Assembly (NCBI GenBank): GCA_963281255.1
Contig: OY725489.1
Location: forward strand, 4,092,001-4,156,000
From: Aphrocallistes beatrix
Lineage: Eukaryota; Porifera; Hexactinellida; Sceptrulophora; Aphrocallistidae
Reading direction: 5' to 3'
DNA: 64,000 nucleotides
Shown here: piece after piece, positions 22,937-34,978 of the stretch
Layout of the letters: each line of letters starts with the position of its first letter
How positions within the stretch are numbered: position 1 is the first letter of the stretch
Notes under the pieces: generated by a model
The model's input: only the letters and a program-made list of their open reading frames with translations
Told to the model about the DNA's origin: nothing
Database searches by the model: none
Program-made: the position numbers and the translations under genes

Positions 22937-23575
22937 TAGTAACCATTCGATTCTTTCAACATCCTTTCAATTAATTTGAGTTATTTAGTATGAACATTAG
23001 TAAAAAGACCAATTTACTTATTTTTGTATTAATCAAATTTGAACTCCTATTGATTATATATATATACATAAATCAAATTGACGGTTTAAAATGTTGAAAG
23101 TGCATCATTCACAGCTCTAAGTTCAATAGTAATGATAACATATGAACTTCAATTTTCCAGCAATTATTTTCAATTACTAACATTGATAATGGAGTATTAA
23201 TCATTTTTTGAAGAAAACAGTCACTAGATATTTCTTACATTAGGGAATGAATACCTTACTGTTAAATAATCGTATAAATAATATAACTTATTGGGAACCT
23301 CAGGTTAATGAACACCTCAGAGCGAACAATTACATTGGCCTCGAAGGTTTTCACTAGAGAAAATTGATTCTACTACACAATCAAAATCGTCTAGTTCATA
23401 AACTTTATACTGAAATATGCGTTCCCAAGGTTAAAATGAACAAACAACTTATATGCCATCACCATCATCTGTTTATAACCACTGACTCACAGTTCAAGTA
23501 ATAATGGGTTGATTTCCATCTAGAAAATGAGTAATATATAGCCAGGGCTGCTTACATATCCCGAAATTGTTAATA
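22937..23575. other. unassigned
   Basis: AT-rich, no supported feature. Confidence 0.4.
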
Positions 23576-24039
23576 CAGTGGAACCTACATAATCCGACAC
23601 CTCCGTAATCCGACATTTCTCTAAACCGACATTATTTCTGTTCACGGATCGTTTTTCTATAGAAAACAACCTCTATAATCCGACACCTCCCTATTCCGGA
23701 ATCCGACAATTTAATGATTTTCCAGTAATGCAAATTCGACCTGTATAATCCGACAATTTTTTCGTCTATCAAATGATGTCGGATTATGGAGGCTATTTTA
23801 CCTCCATAATCCGACAAATTATTCTTCTTTCAAATGATGTCGGATTATGGAGTGGTTATTTTACCTCTTTGATCAGACAAATTATTCGTCTGTCGAATAT
23901 TGTCTGATTGTGGAGGTAATTTTACCTCCATAATCCGACATTTTGCTAATTTTCCACAAATGTCGGATTATGGAGGTTATTCGATAATCCGACATTTTTT
24001 TCGTCTCCCATTGAATGTCGGATTATGGAGGTTCCACTG
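23576..24039. mobile_element. pogo-type element built of tandem palindromes
   Basis: Ends CAGTGGAACCTACATAATCC and its partner GGATTATGGAGGTTCCACTG, with TA at 23574-23575 and 24040-24041. The interior repeats the module TGTCGGATTATGGAGG and its complement CCTCCATAATCCGACA at least four times each, alternating in orientation, so the element is a ladder of hairpins. Confidence 0.93.
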
Positions 24040-24192
24040 TATTTTCTTTATTTTAACAATGTCTATTCCAGCAGAGTTTTGCTCCAAACAAATGCCAGGT
24101 ATGTATTGGAGATTTTAGCAATGCTACTGCTGCAGAAAAAAATCATCTGTTGTTCCCTACGTTCCATCTTCCCTCATTTTGGAACTTTGAGA

Positions 24193-24568
24193 TAAGTTAT
24201 AGGGTTTTTCCACTTATTTCCTTCCCCTGTAATTCAATAAAATCATATATATATTTACGTTATGCAGATTTCTGGTATTCTCCAGTAACCATGAATGATA
24301 AAGCTCTAAAAAAGTACTTACCGTCGCCGATAATCTGCTTTTTTCGAGTCGGTTAAGAAAATGCTGTAAATTTTACATTTTGCACTAAGTTATAGGGGTT
24401 TTTCCACCTATTTCCTTCCCCTGTGATTCTACATATATATTTACGTAATGCAGATTGCTAGTCTTCTCCAGTAACCATGAATGATAAAGCTCTAAAAAGG
24501 CAGTTACCATCGCCGATAATATGCTTTATTCGAGTCAGTTGCGAAAATGCTGTAAATTTTACATTTAA
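24193..24568. repeat. tandem duplication, 193-bp period, 2 copies
   Basis: TAAGTTATAGGG...CCATGAATGATAAAGCTC...GCTGTAAATTTTACATTT occurs twice at a distance of 193 bp. On the minus strand each copy has a TTTACAG acceptor-like site, and the distal copy has CGGCGACG|GTAAGT, a good donor. The 42 nt between them in that copy form 14 open codons, so this could be a duplicated small exon. Coding status is unproven. Confidence 0.75.
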
Positions 24569-25758
24569 CACTTGACCCATTGGTGATGACTTCTTCTTAA
24601 ACTTCAAGACTCTTCCAGAAGCATTGCATATGTTTCTTTGCTATTCTATGTATGTGCGTGAATATATTGATTTGAAATTGTCATTACTTCTTGGTTATTG
24701 TTTTCAATCAATTTTGTTTTCTTTGCTGGTAATTCGCTTTAAACATTCTCCTTTACAACTGGAGTTGAATATCATTAAAACTCTTGAGACCATATAATTT
24801 AGATGTACCCTTTTTCCAAAAACTTTTACGATAATTTTCTTCCTTATCTAAACGGATTCAAGCTTTCCACCCTTACGTGTATTGCGCCGACAGTATTTAT
24901 ATCACACAAGATCACTTATTTTATACTTGGGACATTGGTGTTTGGAATCGTATTGTTGTTTTTGTATTTGCTGAGAGTTGGTTGCATTTAGCAGTCATTA
25001 TTAAAGTTGGTTGCATTTTGCAGTCATTATCCTGAATGAGTTTAAATTTATTAGCCTAGTCACTCTGGACTCTATGAAATCTTGGTCACTTTGTTGCATA
25101 TTATCCGGGTTATCAACGATACATGATTCTAGCTAAATTGGTAGTCGCATTTGTATTCCATAAACTAATAATTATCAAAATATATAAATTTTGTAAATGC
25201 TTGTCGATTAGACCTGTATGACATTAATATCCATGAGATTAATTTATCACAAACAGACACAAACAGGAATTTCATTAAATAGTATACCTTGTGCTTATCT
25301 TGTGCCAAAGGGGGTAGCAGCCCACTTTTTGTCACTAAACTAAATAATAACATAATTCGTAAGGTTAATTGTAATATCAGGAATTATGAAATTTTAGTTT
25401 TCTTGTTCGCAACGGCCGTTAAAGAGTGGTCGTTTTGGACAAGCATCTGGGAACTTTGTCATTTCAATATTTAATTTTTATATTCGAATTGGATGCTTTG
25501 CTGGATTTCCTTTCGTTTGGTATACTAGTCTCCCTTCAAATTCAATTCTACTAGTTTAATATAACGGATATCGAGTGTCTCCCAAATTTTTTAAAATCTC
25601 ATCAATATTAGCATCAAATCGAAATTTGCATTATAAATTACTAAGTGTTAGAATAAGTTTTTAAATTACCAAGTTTATAAACAAATCATGCATTATTAAA
25701 AATTTTGATGTCAAAAATGTGGTATAAAAGTGATATAAATTGAATCAAAAAGTGCATA
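24569..25758. other. unassigned
   Basis: AT-rich, with short chance ORFs only. Confidence 0.4.
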
Positions 25759-26122
25759 CCGTATTGCTTCGAATAAGCGCCCTGGCGCTTATTTATTTCG
25801 TGCACCCTTTAGACCCTGCGCTTATTCAAACCGGCGCTTATTCAAGCCCCGGCGCTTATTCAAGCCCCGGCGCTTATTTTTTTCATTCGCTATTTTGACC
25901 CGGCGCTCTTTTTTTTGTTTACTACATTGACTGGCACTTTTATTTTTGCCACAACTGAGAATGTTAGTTCTATTGAAAAAGGATAATGTAATGTTTCAAA
26001 AAGCACTTGTATCTATGCCACTACTGAGAATACTAGTTTGATATGATTGTGTCCGACGCTTACTCCGGTGCTTATTTATTTCGCTCACCCTTTAGACCCG
26101 GCGCTTATTCAGGGAAATACGG
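25759..26122. mobile_element. MITE with GCGCTTATTC internal repeats, 364 bp
   Basis: Ends CCGTATTGCTTCGAATAAGC and, inverted, CCGTATTTCCCTGAATAAGC, with TA at 25757-25758 and 26123-26124. CGGCGCTTATTCAAGCCC is tandemly repeated near the left end, and GGCGCTTATT recurs at the right. Confidence 0.83.
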
Positions 26123-26189
26123 TATTTAGCGTTTAAGGATTCGAAATAAATTGTGTCACGTTGAATTCCTATGAAGACGGGTCAAAATC

Positions 26190-26590
26190 CGGTTTGACCC
26201 CCAAAACTGCAACATTTTAGTGTTTTAAATGCATTGGGGGGTCATATTGAGCCCCAGAAAAAAGTCAAGAAATTCAACAATGGGAAAGTGGTTACTTAGC
26301 ACCTAGACCATTTCATGATTTCCTAAGGACGGGCAAAAGTCACTTTTCAATAAATCCCTGTAACTGACCATGTAGAAGGTTTACTCAGTCATATTTGAAC
26401 TCAGGAAGCCTAGTGGAGCAAAACAAGGTGTCACTCGATGGGGTTGGGACGAAATTTGAGAATGGAATGTTGCTACATTCCTGCGTTGTAATGGAATTTT
26501 TCCCAAATATGGTCAAGTGACCACTCAAACTTTTCCAAATTTGATGCTGAATACGAATTTGTTAGTTTAAAATATGTAGTTTAAAACCAA
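26190..26590. repeat. left arm of a long-range inverted repeat
   Basis: About 400 bp that recur inverted at 30165-30570. Shared segments include AGGTGTCACTCGATGGGGTT and TTGATGCTGAATACGAAT. The arms bracket the mariner pseudogene and the foldback at 28471-29415. They are either the two ends of one large foldback or two copies in opposite orientation. Confidence 0.8.
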
Positions 26591-27415
26591 TGAAAATTAG
26601 CAATAGTAGTGCTCATTGCTACACATACAATATATTACTGGCCATCAACGTCATCATCAGTATCCTGATCCACCTACGAAAGGTTATGAGGGTTGCTGCA
26701 TGAATCCAGTGACGGATACAGGGGGGGATGGGCATGTATTCCCCCATCAGCCTATTTCAAACCTACTTCATTATTGGAAAAAGTCGGTCGACAAACCGAT
26801 GGCGCAGCTCCAGTGGAGTGGTGACCAATTTAGTCGAAAAAGAAAAAAATGTTGATATGCTATCACATCATTAAATATTCATATTTGAGTTTTCTAAGTT
26901 GTACAGAAATTGGAAGCTCTTTACTATCTTAGAATAAGAATTTAATTAATTTTGAAAAAATTATTAGTATGTTATTATATACCATAATTATGAAATATAT
27001 ATAATTCCTTTTTGGCAATGAGAATTCACGAATCATAGTGCCATGGGGTCAGGCCCCCTTTTGCACAGTAAATAATTTGGTTTGAATTTAAAAGAACACA
27101 CTATCCAATGGGGGAATTTGGGCAAGCCACATTTTGCAAGTTTTGCCAAGACCAATAATTATCCATTAGTTAGACTTTAATATTTTCTTTAATATTTCCT
27201 CATTTGTGGTCTATACTGCTACACTTAGTACACTAGATACATTCAATAATGAGCAAAAACCGAATTGATGTAACTATTTAACTAGTGAAGTTTTATAGGC
27301 GTATCCTATTTCATTTGAAAGCTTATTCGATTCTGCTTCTTATATATGCTCATTGAGTTCATAGCACTTTTATTTCAAGTACAGCATTAAATTTACTAGA
27401 GTCAACTTTTCAGAT
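26591..27415. other. unassigned
   Basis: Contains CCAGTGACGGATACAGGGGGG, which resembles a hAT end, but no partner or target duplication was found. The left terminus of the mariner should be here and was not found. Confidence 0.35.
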
Positions 27416-28223
27416 ATGATGAAATCTTCCAGTGCAAACCACAGGCATGTTATCTGGCTTTTGCTGCTGCAACAGGGCAAATCACATAGAGAGGTATTAG
27501 ATGAGATGAGTGATGTGTATGGGGATGAGATGAGTGATGTGTATGGGGATGATTGCCCTTCCCGAGCAACTATTTACAAATGGGTGGCGTAGCGAGAAGG
27601 ACTCTTTAGATCGAATAGTGACCGGAGATGAATCCTGGTTCCATTACTACGAACCAGAGACTAAATCTCAAAGTAGTCAGTGGAAAAGAAAGTATGAAGC
27701 TCCCCCTGTCAAGCTAAAGTGTACACCGTCTGCCGGCAAGAGAATGGCCACAGTTTTCAGGGATAGAAAGGGAATACTTTCAATTAACTGGCTCCCTGAG
27801 AAGACTACCATCAACAGCGACTACTACGTGACCGAACTGGAAGAATTGCGAGAAGCTATTAAGCGAGAGAGGCGAGGTAAATTGACTGGTGGAATTTACC
27901 TCCAACATGACAATGCAAGGCCTCATGTCAGTGGCAAGACAACTGATGCCATCCGGCGTTTGGGTTTCGAATGTCTCCCTCATCCACCTTATAGTCCCGA
28001 CCTGGCTCCGAGCGACGATTGGCTATTCGGTGAAATGAAAAAGCCACTACGTGGCAAAAGATATGGCGACTTAAAGGAGCTAAAGCGGGCCGTAAATCTT
28101 TGGGTAGAAGTGACCTCCCCAGAATTATATGCCAAGGGTATAGAAAAGCTTCCAGAGAGATGGGAACGATGCATGAAGTTGGACGGGGATTATATCGAAA
28201 GATTTAACAGCGATTTATATTAG
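27416..28223 (+). pseudogene. mariner transposase with an internal deletion
   Basis: The N-terminus (MMKSSSANHRHVIWLLLLQQ, then SRATIYKWVA) is the first part of a mariner helix-turn-helix domain. A TAG stop follows, and roughly 100 residues of the usual protein are absent. Reading resumes in another frame with VTGDESWFHYYEPETK, HDNARPH and SPDLAPSDDWLF. The second and third Asp are 34 residues apart and all three catalytic Asp are present. Inside the N-terminus a 24-bp unit (encoding EMSDVYGD) is duplicated in tandem. The C-terminal end (GDYIERFNSDLY) is complete. The probable right terminus is CTTTTTGGACAGCCCTTG near 28268-28285. The deletion makes it inactive. Confidence 0.9.
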
Positions 28224-28470
28224 TATATCTCATTCTATTACTTATATTACAATTCGGTTAAGGACTTTTTGGACAGCCCTTGCACTTGTAAGTATTGGAG
28301 AACCATAAATTTATTGAATATTGACCATATTTATATTTTGCTATTAATTATTAACTATGTAGGTATATATTGATAGTGTGTAACCACCAAGGAGGTCATC
28401 AATGTTCATGCTTCAAAATTAGATGACTCGTGTATTTCGCTATTTTTTATGTTATAAGAATGAATAAATA

Positions 28471-29415
28471 CAGTGTGTTCGGAAATTATTGAGACTAGAC
28501 TTTAACTTAATGAAGTATCAAACCTGTACTTGGAAAGAGTATTATAATTTCAGTATAACTTCATGTATGTATTTTCTTACTATATTTACATTGTTTTGAG
28601 TTACACTATCATACCATGTGATTACCCAGCATCTTTTCTAGAATGCAAACTCATTCTTTGTCTCAGTTTTCGTCAAAATTCCAACCACGGTTTGCTATGG
28701 TATAGCAATGTTTTCTTCTATACCGCTTAATTTAGTTATAGAAATATCTAAGCATGTATATATCTTGTAGTTGTGCAATTCTTAAGGATTTGTTTAAAGT
28801 ATTCAGCAAGATATAGGTTCTGAAAGTCAGAATTAGGGGTGTGATTGAGGCCCGCAGAGAATAACAATGTAAAAAGTGGAATTTAGCCTATTAAATTCAC
28901 AATTTTGAACTTAACTTGTTTAACGTAATGGAATAACTAATAATTAGTGCTATTTGTGGGGATTGACTACAAATACAATTATATTTTCTAAAATTCAATT
29001 TTTTTTTCTCGAGAAATTTGATTATTGTAGGGTAATCACTGGCACACCCCTAATTCTGACTTTCAGAGCCTATATCTTTCCGAATCCCTTGAACAAATCC
29101 TTAAGAATTGCACAACTACAAGATATATACATGCTTAGATATTTCTATAACTAAATTAAGCGGTATAGAAGAAAACATTGCTATACCATAGCAAACTGTG
29201 GTTGGAATTTTGACGAAAACTGAGACAAAGAATGAGTTTGCATTCTAGAAAAGATGCTGGGTAATCACATGGTATGATAGTGTAACTCAAAACAATGTAA
29301 ATATAGTGAGAAAATACATACATGAAGTTATACTGAAATTATAATACTCTTTCCAAGTACAGGTTTGATACTTCATTAAGTTAAAGTCTAGTCTCAATAA
29401 TTTCCGAACACACTG
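28471..29415. mobile_element. foldback Tc1/mariner-type element with near-identical arms
   Basis: Ends CAGTGTGTTCGGAAATTATT in both orientations, with TA at 28469-28470 and 29416-29417. Arms 28471-28843 and 29044-29415. I find two mismatches in the outer 320 bp (a C/A-type change in CCACGGTTTGC and one in TTTCTTACTA), while the inner 50 bp differ more. No ORF. Confidence 0.93.
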
Positions 29416-29417
29416 TA

Positions 29418-29992
29418 GTATGATAAATGCACTAAAGTTTTACTCAAAACGTGACAGAATAGCTAAACATCGAAATTTGGTCATCTAAGATTCCATAAAT
29501 TTTCCGGGTGGGAGGCAAGTCCCCCCCAGAGCCCCTCTTACGGTCGCTCGTTTCGCTCGCTCTTTGCACCCTAATCCCCCCCCCGAAAAGAAGATCTTGA
29601 AACCGCAACTGCATGAACCTAGTTGGCACTGTCCACAAGTGAATGTACAGGGTAACCCATAATTTCGACAAGTGCAACGTTGTGTACTGCAGCCTGTTGT
29701 GCAGTTGCAAAGAACAACTTTTAATAGATTGTCTGGTGCGGCATTCTAATAAAGTCATTGCTGGGATGAAATGATTGCCCTCAGATTTTCATCCCCTGTC
29801 AGTTGCATCGATTCTACTTTCTTTTCCCAGCCATGTCATGATCTGATAGTAGACTCGCAAGGAATGGTATGTCCCCCAATACATTTAAAGCAAAAAATAT
29901 TAGTTTGAATTTATTGTGGTCAAACCACATATATATTGATCAGTCTATACACTAAATTGTGTAGCGAATTACAATTTTCATGAGATGAAATA
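29418..29992. other. unassigned
   Basis: Includes a C/G-skewed stretch (29510-29590) with runs of C and GGTCGCTCGTTTCGCTCGCTC. I could not assign it. Confidence 0.35.
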
Positions 29993-30147
29993 CAGTCGAA
30001 AGTTTTTTCTTACTATTTTTTTACAGGTCCATCTAGTAAGAAAAAACGGTGGAAATTTATATAAATTTTCTTACAAAATAAAAATTAGAAATTGCAAAAA
30101 AAACGATAAGTAAAAAAAAAGCGGAGTAAGAAAACCGGTTTCGGCTG
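29993..30147. mobile_element. pogo-type MITE, 155 bp
   Basis: Ends CAGTCGAAAGTTTTTTCTTA and, inverted, CAGCCGAAACCGGTTTTCTT, with TA at 29991-29992 and 30148-30149. A worn sister copy is at 35457-35617. Confidence 0.8.
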
Positions 30148-30164
30148 TACATGGTTAGAATATT

Positions 30165-30570
30165 AAACCACATTGAATTTAAACCTTCATATTCGTATTC
30201 AGCATCAAATTTGGAGAAGTTTGAGGGGTCACTTGCCCATATTTGGGAAAATAATTCTTTGACAAAGCAGGAATGTAACAACATTCCATTCTCAAATTTA
30301 ACACAACCCCATCGAGTGACACCTTGCTTTGCACCACTAGGCTTACTGAGTTCAAATATGACCAAATAAACCTTCTACATGGGCATTTACAGGGCTTTAT
30401 TGAAAGGGGACTTTTGTCCGCGCTTATCAAATCCTGAAATGGTTGAGGTGTTAATTAACGACTTTCACATGGTTGGATTTCTTAGGCTTTTTTCTGGGGT
30501 TCAGTATGACCTCCCAATGCATTCCAAACACAATTTTTTGGGGGTAAGGCCATTTTTTTTCATATATCGA
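30165..30570. repeat. right arm of a long-range inverted repeat
   Basis: Inverted partner of 26190-26590. Confidence 0.8.
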
Positions 30571-30635
30571 GCCTATGAAACTATAGCATATTCACGGTAC
30601 GAATTTTACCTCATCATGGGTTACTTCAAGTCTAG

Positions 30636-30980
30636 GTTGACTAATTCATGAATTAATGAATAATTCGAATAATTCATAATTCATCAAGCCTGCGAAGAAT
30701 TGTTCAATATTGAAAGTTTTTGCAGCAAAATATCATGAATAATATGAATGAATTTTTCGAATAATTCTTAATTCAGGATTCTGAATAATTCGAATAATTC
30801 ATATTTCCTGAATTATGAATAATTCCTAATTTAGGAATTATGAATTATTCGAATATTCGAATTATTCATTAATTCGTGAATTAGTCAACTTAGCTTATGA
30901 TTGACTAATTCATACTGAATTATGAATTATTCGAATAATTCATAATTCTTTGCCATTTTTTAATGAATTAGTCAACTTAG
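30636..30980. repeat. palindromic AT-rich element with TTCGAATAATTC motifs
   Basis: GTTGACTAATTCATGAATTA at 30636 is inverted as AATTCGTGAATTAGTCAAC ending at 30889. A shorter copy of the same design follows to about 30980. The interior is a set of GAATTATTCGAATAATTC palindromes. Confidence 0.8.
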
Positions 30981-31717
30981 CTTCAAGTCTATTCTAAATT
31001 AGAGGAGTATCCGATATCAAAGCAATTTGACGTAAAAGGACTTAAGAATGTATTATCAGCCTATAGAAACAAGGGGTCAAATACACCTATCCATTGGCAA
31101 AATTACGATGAGTCATCTTAATATTTCGCAATCGTTTTTTAGCACGAATTTTCGCATCAAGTCAAGCTGGGAATAGATTAATTTGGAAAATTTGGAATTT
31201 TTCAAAGATTTTCGAGGTATGGGACAATTTATCATGTTAACTACATTTTAAAAATTGTCCCATACCTCGAAAATCTTTGAATCAAGAAGTACAATAAGTA
31301 TTATGAGTCAATAGAAAGTAGGTGATTACCTATCAAACAAGATCAAATTTGAAAGTCTAGCTTTTACGGTTCTCATGATATAGCCATAATTGTGCAAAAT
31401 GCGTTTCCATAGCAACCCTGAAATGTAGCAACATTTCATTGAAAAATTCCAAATTAACCTATTCCCAGCTCGACATGATGCGAAAATGATATGCAAATAA
31501 TATTGCTTAAAAGTCTGCTTAAAACAAGTCTGAATATCGCAAAAATTCGTGCTAAAAATAGCGATTGCGAAATATTAAGATGACTCATCATAATTTTGCC
31601 AATGGATATGTGTATTTTGACCCCTTGTATCTATATGCTGATAATACATTCTTAAGTCTTATTACGTCAAATTGCTGAGATATCGGATACTCCTTTAATT
31701 TAGAATATACTCGAAGT
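30981..31717. mobile_element. foldback element, about 740 bp
   Basis: The left arm (GGAGTATCCGATATCAAAGC, GAATGTATTATCAGC, AAAATTACGATGAGTCATC) is repeated inverted on the right. The arms also share TTTCCATAGCAACC and GGAATTTTTCAA with the foldback at 17579-18577, suggesting a common ancestor. Confidence 0.8.
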
Positions 31718-31920
31718 TATCCATGGTTAAATACCGTGAATAGGCTATAGTTACGTAGGGTGTGAGACCCGTCTAATGGATATTTTCACATTTTTTAATT
31801 GACTTTTTCTCATTAAAGAAATGAATTGAATTTCAGCAAAATTTGATTTTGTTTTACTTAGATTTGAATTAAAAATTGATTTTGTTGATTTTTGATTTTG
31901 TATTTGTTTTTAGGCTGTAG

Positions 31921-32086
31921 CTATAGTGCCGGCAGCGGCATTTAAAGGAAAAAAGTTTACACTGCCGGCAACGGCATCCAACTTTTTATCCTTATGCCAG
32001 CAACGGCATTTTAAGGAAAACTTAACAGTGCCGGCAATGCACTTTCTCAATCAACGAAATAGTAGTATATTGGGCTGTGGCTACAG
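31921..32086. repeat. GTGCCGGCAACGGCAT repeats
   Basis: The motif occurs four times here and again at 32323-32340, separated by AAGGAAAA-type spacers. The array is interrupted by the hAT element at 32087-32315. Confidence 0.75.
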
Positions 32087-32315
32087 CAGGGTTTCTCAAC
32101 CTATTTGGGCTGCTGACCACAATTGATCACAATTTTGGAAAAAAGACAAAACTTGAGTATGTGCGATATTAATTACAGTTATATTCTTGTGTATTTAGGT
32201 AAAATTGTCATTTAACAGTGTCTTTCAAATCATATATACCTTCTAATAATTTCCCAACATAGCATTAGCAACTGGGAAGTTGTAATTAGAGTTTTTTTGT
32301 TTTGAGAAAGGCTGT
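32087..32315. mobile_element. non-autonomous hAT element, 229 bp
   Basis: Left end CAGGGTTTCTCAACCT. The right end, inverted, shares TTTCTCAA. The target duplication GGCTACAG lies at 32079-32086 and 32316-32323 inside a duplicated GGCTGTGGCTACAG. The right end is imperfect. Confidence 0.75.
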
Positions 32316-32340
32316 GGCTACAGTGCCGGCAACGGCATCC

Positions 32341-33333
32341 AACTTTTTCCCTTTTGTTTTTAAATTCAATTGGGTACTTGCAAGACTAGTCGTATATGTA
32401 TAATTAGAAATAATACTTCGGAATAAATGTGGTATAAATGCAAACTAATTTATGTGACATAACGGAGATTTCAGGTGCCAAGAGCGATTTGAACACTTCA
32501 GAGCCAAGAATCGTTGATTTAAATGCAATTAATATGCAATTTAAAACGTAGGAAAGCAAATCTTGCATCGTCAAATGACCTTGCCTCATGATAAACAGTA
32601 TACTAACTGTGTAATCAAAAGCATTTCAACACAGGTGTCTAAACAATACATGTATCTTCCTCAAATAGATGAATTAGTTTCACGGAAGTTGTTTCTAAAT
32701 CGTGAGATCATAGTTAGTATGTCGAATTTACATGTTTTGTATGATTACACGCCCCTTCAGTCGCACCAGATGCCCCCACTCGATCGACTTTGTGGTACCT
32801 CATTCAGGGAAGTCAGAGCACATAGGCCTTTTAGCACCGTTAATTAACAGAAAGAAAATCTAAATGAGAAACAATTGAATTTGCCAAAATGTGAACGAAT
32901 AAAGATCAATATTATTCCGAAGCAACGGCATAGCAACTTAGGAATGTGAACACATTCTATTCTCAAAAGTGGTCGGACTATTTTCATGTGACCCATCAAA
33001 TTGCTAGAAATTCAATGCTAATTAAGAATATCACAATGAAAAAGGCTAGACTTCATTTGATAATGTCAAACAGATTTTTGATTTTCCCCTATCGTTCGGA
33101 CAGACGGCCCTTGGGTTTTTCGAAATAGGCGAGATCCAGAGTGGATCCCACTTGATATTGAATTAGGTTAGCATTTATTACACTTGGACCAAAAATGGCT
33201 TATAATGTTTGTCGAGTAGATTAATAAATCGGGATAGGGGCGGGAAATTGGTATTATGTTGTACACTATATTCTGTGTTGGAAATCTATAGAATGAGGAA
33301 TTAAATAATAATATGTCTCACATCTATATATTG
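32341..33333. other. unassigned; one 95-codon ORF at 32563-32847
   Basis: The ORF (segment PQIDELVSRKLFLNREIIVS) has no recognised motif. No transposon ends were found. Confidence 0.3.
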
Positions 33334-33580
33334 ACAAGTGCGTTTCGCTTGCTTGCGCTGCGCGGCTGGAGAACACTTTGTGCCCGCCGGAGGCACCCTT
33401 CGGTCGCCTGGGGTCACATTGGTTAATTATATAGGGGAAATAACATCTCTAAATACGTCTGTCCTACTGTTATAATCTATATCGCAAGAAAAATTACCAA
33501 ATTTATCAATTTTTAAAAATTTGCAGAGTAATGATAACATCATAACAAAGTGATGAGTCATCACTTTTAAATGATAATTG
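33334..33580 (-). mobile_element. family A repeat, copy A5 (tail half)
   Basis: GC tail, then GGTTAATTATATAGGGGAAA. The CRE is degraded (GATAACATCA) but TGAGTCA is intact at about 33553. Confidence 0.85.
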
Positions 33581-33585
33581 ACCTT

Positions 33586-33722
33586 TGTTTGAAATATTTA
33601 TATAAAGGAAAAAAATCCCAAAATATGTTTGATTGGGTGACTCCAGGCGCTCGCAGGTCGACTCTGCGGACACGCAGTGTCCGCAAGCCGCGCAGCGCAA
33701 GCAAGCGAAGCGTGCTTGTATA
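33586..33722 (+). mobile_element. family B repeat, 3' end
   Basis: ACCTTTGTTTGAAATATTTATA, AGGAAAAAAATCCCAAA, then the GC tail with GCGGACAC-GCA-GTGTCCGC, a perfect 8-bp stem. It ends GCGAAGCGTGCTTG. It lies tail-out against copy A5. Confidence 0.8.
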
Positions 33723-33745
33723 TATATATCTATCTATCAAGGTAT

Positions 33746-33931
33746 TATACAGCCCTCCAGAGATATACGCTCCTAATCTCAAACCCCTAAATTTTCATAC
33801 GCCTAAATCGATAAATAACATTATAATATAGGGTATATTGGCCATTTTTCTGGATTTTAACGTTCCTAAACACTTTGAGGCTTAAAATCATACGCCTAAA
33901 GGAGCGTCTCGCGCTCCTAGATAATCCCGTG
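33746..33931. repeat. family C repeat, copy 2
   Basis: Inverted relative to 13076-13252, with CATACGCCTAAAGGAGCGTC in common. Confidence 0.75.
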
Positions 33932-34923
33932 ATATATATATATACAAATATATATATTTACACAAACAAACAATAATCGAGTTTTAATTGTAAGGATTAC
34001 ATGTGGCAAAAGTATATCGTATGTCCCAATAGTACTACTATATAATGTGTCCCAAGTGTGTATCAACGTGTTTCTACTACAAGTGCTAAGATAATAATAT
34101 ATATCCAAAAGTATATTCAATGTCCCAAAAGGGTATTATGTGTTCCAAAAGCATATTGCTTTTGTCCAAATGATTTGCATAAGTTCTTCCAATTGAAATG
34201 ATTTTCAGATGTTTGCAATATGCAGTACACAACTGATTGAAATTGAACCCTGAGTCCGATTTCAGCATCTAAAATATATTTATGGGATGAGACAAATTCG
34301 GAGATCATGGTCAGACGATGAAAATACAACCGCCGCAAAAATTTAGTACAGATTTCGCACAGAGGAATGGAAGCATATTTTCAACAAATACCCTAAATAA
34401 TTAAATTCAGCAGTAAGACATTGCTCGCCAGATTTTAAGACGGATTAGTCCAAAATGATCCAATTATAAATAATGGACAATTACTGCTGGTTAAATTTAT
34501 ATCAATCTGCAGGGCTATAAGACTGGTTCGGAATTAGCAGCGATCATATCTATATGTCCATTCCAAACTCAAAAATATCACTATTTGATCGATTTTTACT
34601 TTTCGCAACTAATTTTCAAAGAAAAATGATTCAATTCATCGTAGCACTCGCTACCAAACATAACAATTGCAACTCAAAACATCCAGTATTGATTACATTC
34701 CCAAATTAATAATAATCGCTTGGTTGTGCTAGATACCTAAAGAAATAAAAGGGAGATGCAGAAAAAGTTAAATAGAAACAATAATACAGCCTATGATTTA
34801 GAAAGAAAAAGGTAAAGTATATAACCAAGAAAAGAACATTGTGAGAAAACATTTTAACGTGAAGGAGTTGATCTAATAAATTACGTAATATTTAGCTCTA
34901 TTTCCTCTGTACATGCGATGTGT
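33932..34923. other. unassigned; contains a family A terminus
   Basis: AATCGAGTTTTAATTGTAAGG at about 33974 is the family A outer terminus (inverted). The rest is AT-rich. CCCAAAAGTATATT-type motifs recur near 34000-34160. Confidence 0.4.
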
Positions 34924-34929
34924 TTTATT
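34924..34929 (-). promoter_or_regulatory. polyadenylation signal AATAAA
   Basis: AATAAA on the minus strand, 50 nt downstream of the stop codon of the coiled-coil exon. Confidence 0.55.
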
Positions 34930-34978
34930 GATAATATCCTGTTTCGGAGTGATCTCAGTTCCATCTCTAGGCATTGAA

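Noticed and set aside
26690-27070. Possible hAT element with CAGTGACGGATACAGGGGGG end
   Set aside because: No inverted partner or 8-bp duplication found.
29444-29758. 104-codon minus-strand ORF
   Set aside because: Long frame is due to a C-rich stretch; no homology or motif recognised.
32563-32847. 95-codon ORF
   Set aside because: No recognised motif, flanking splice sites or transposon context; kept only as a note.
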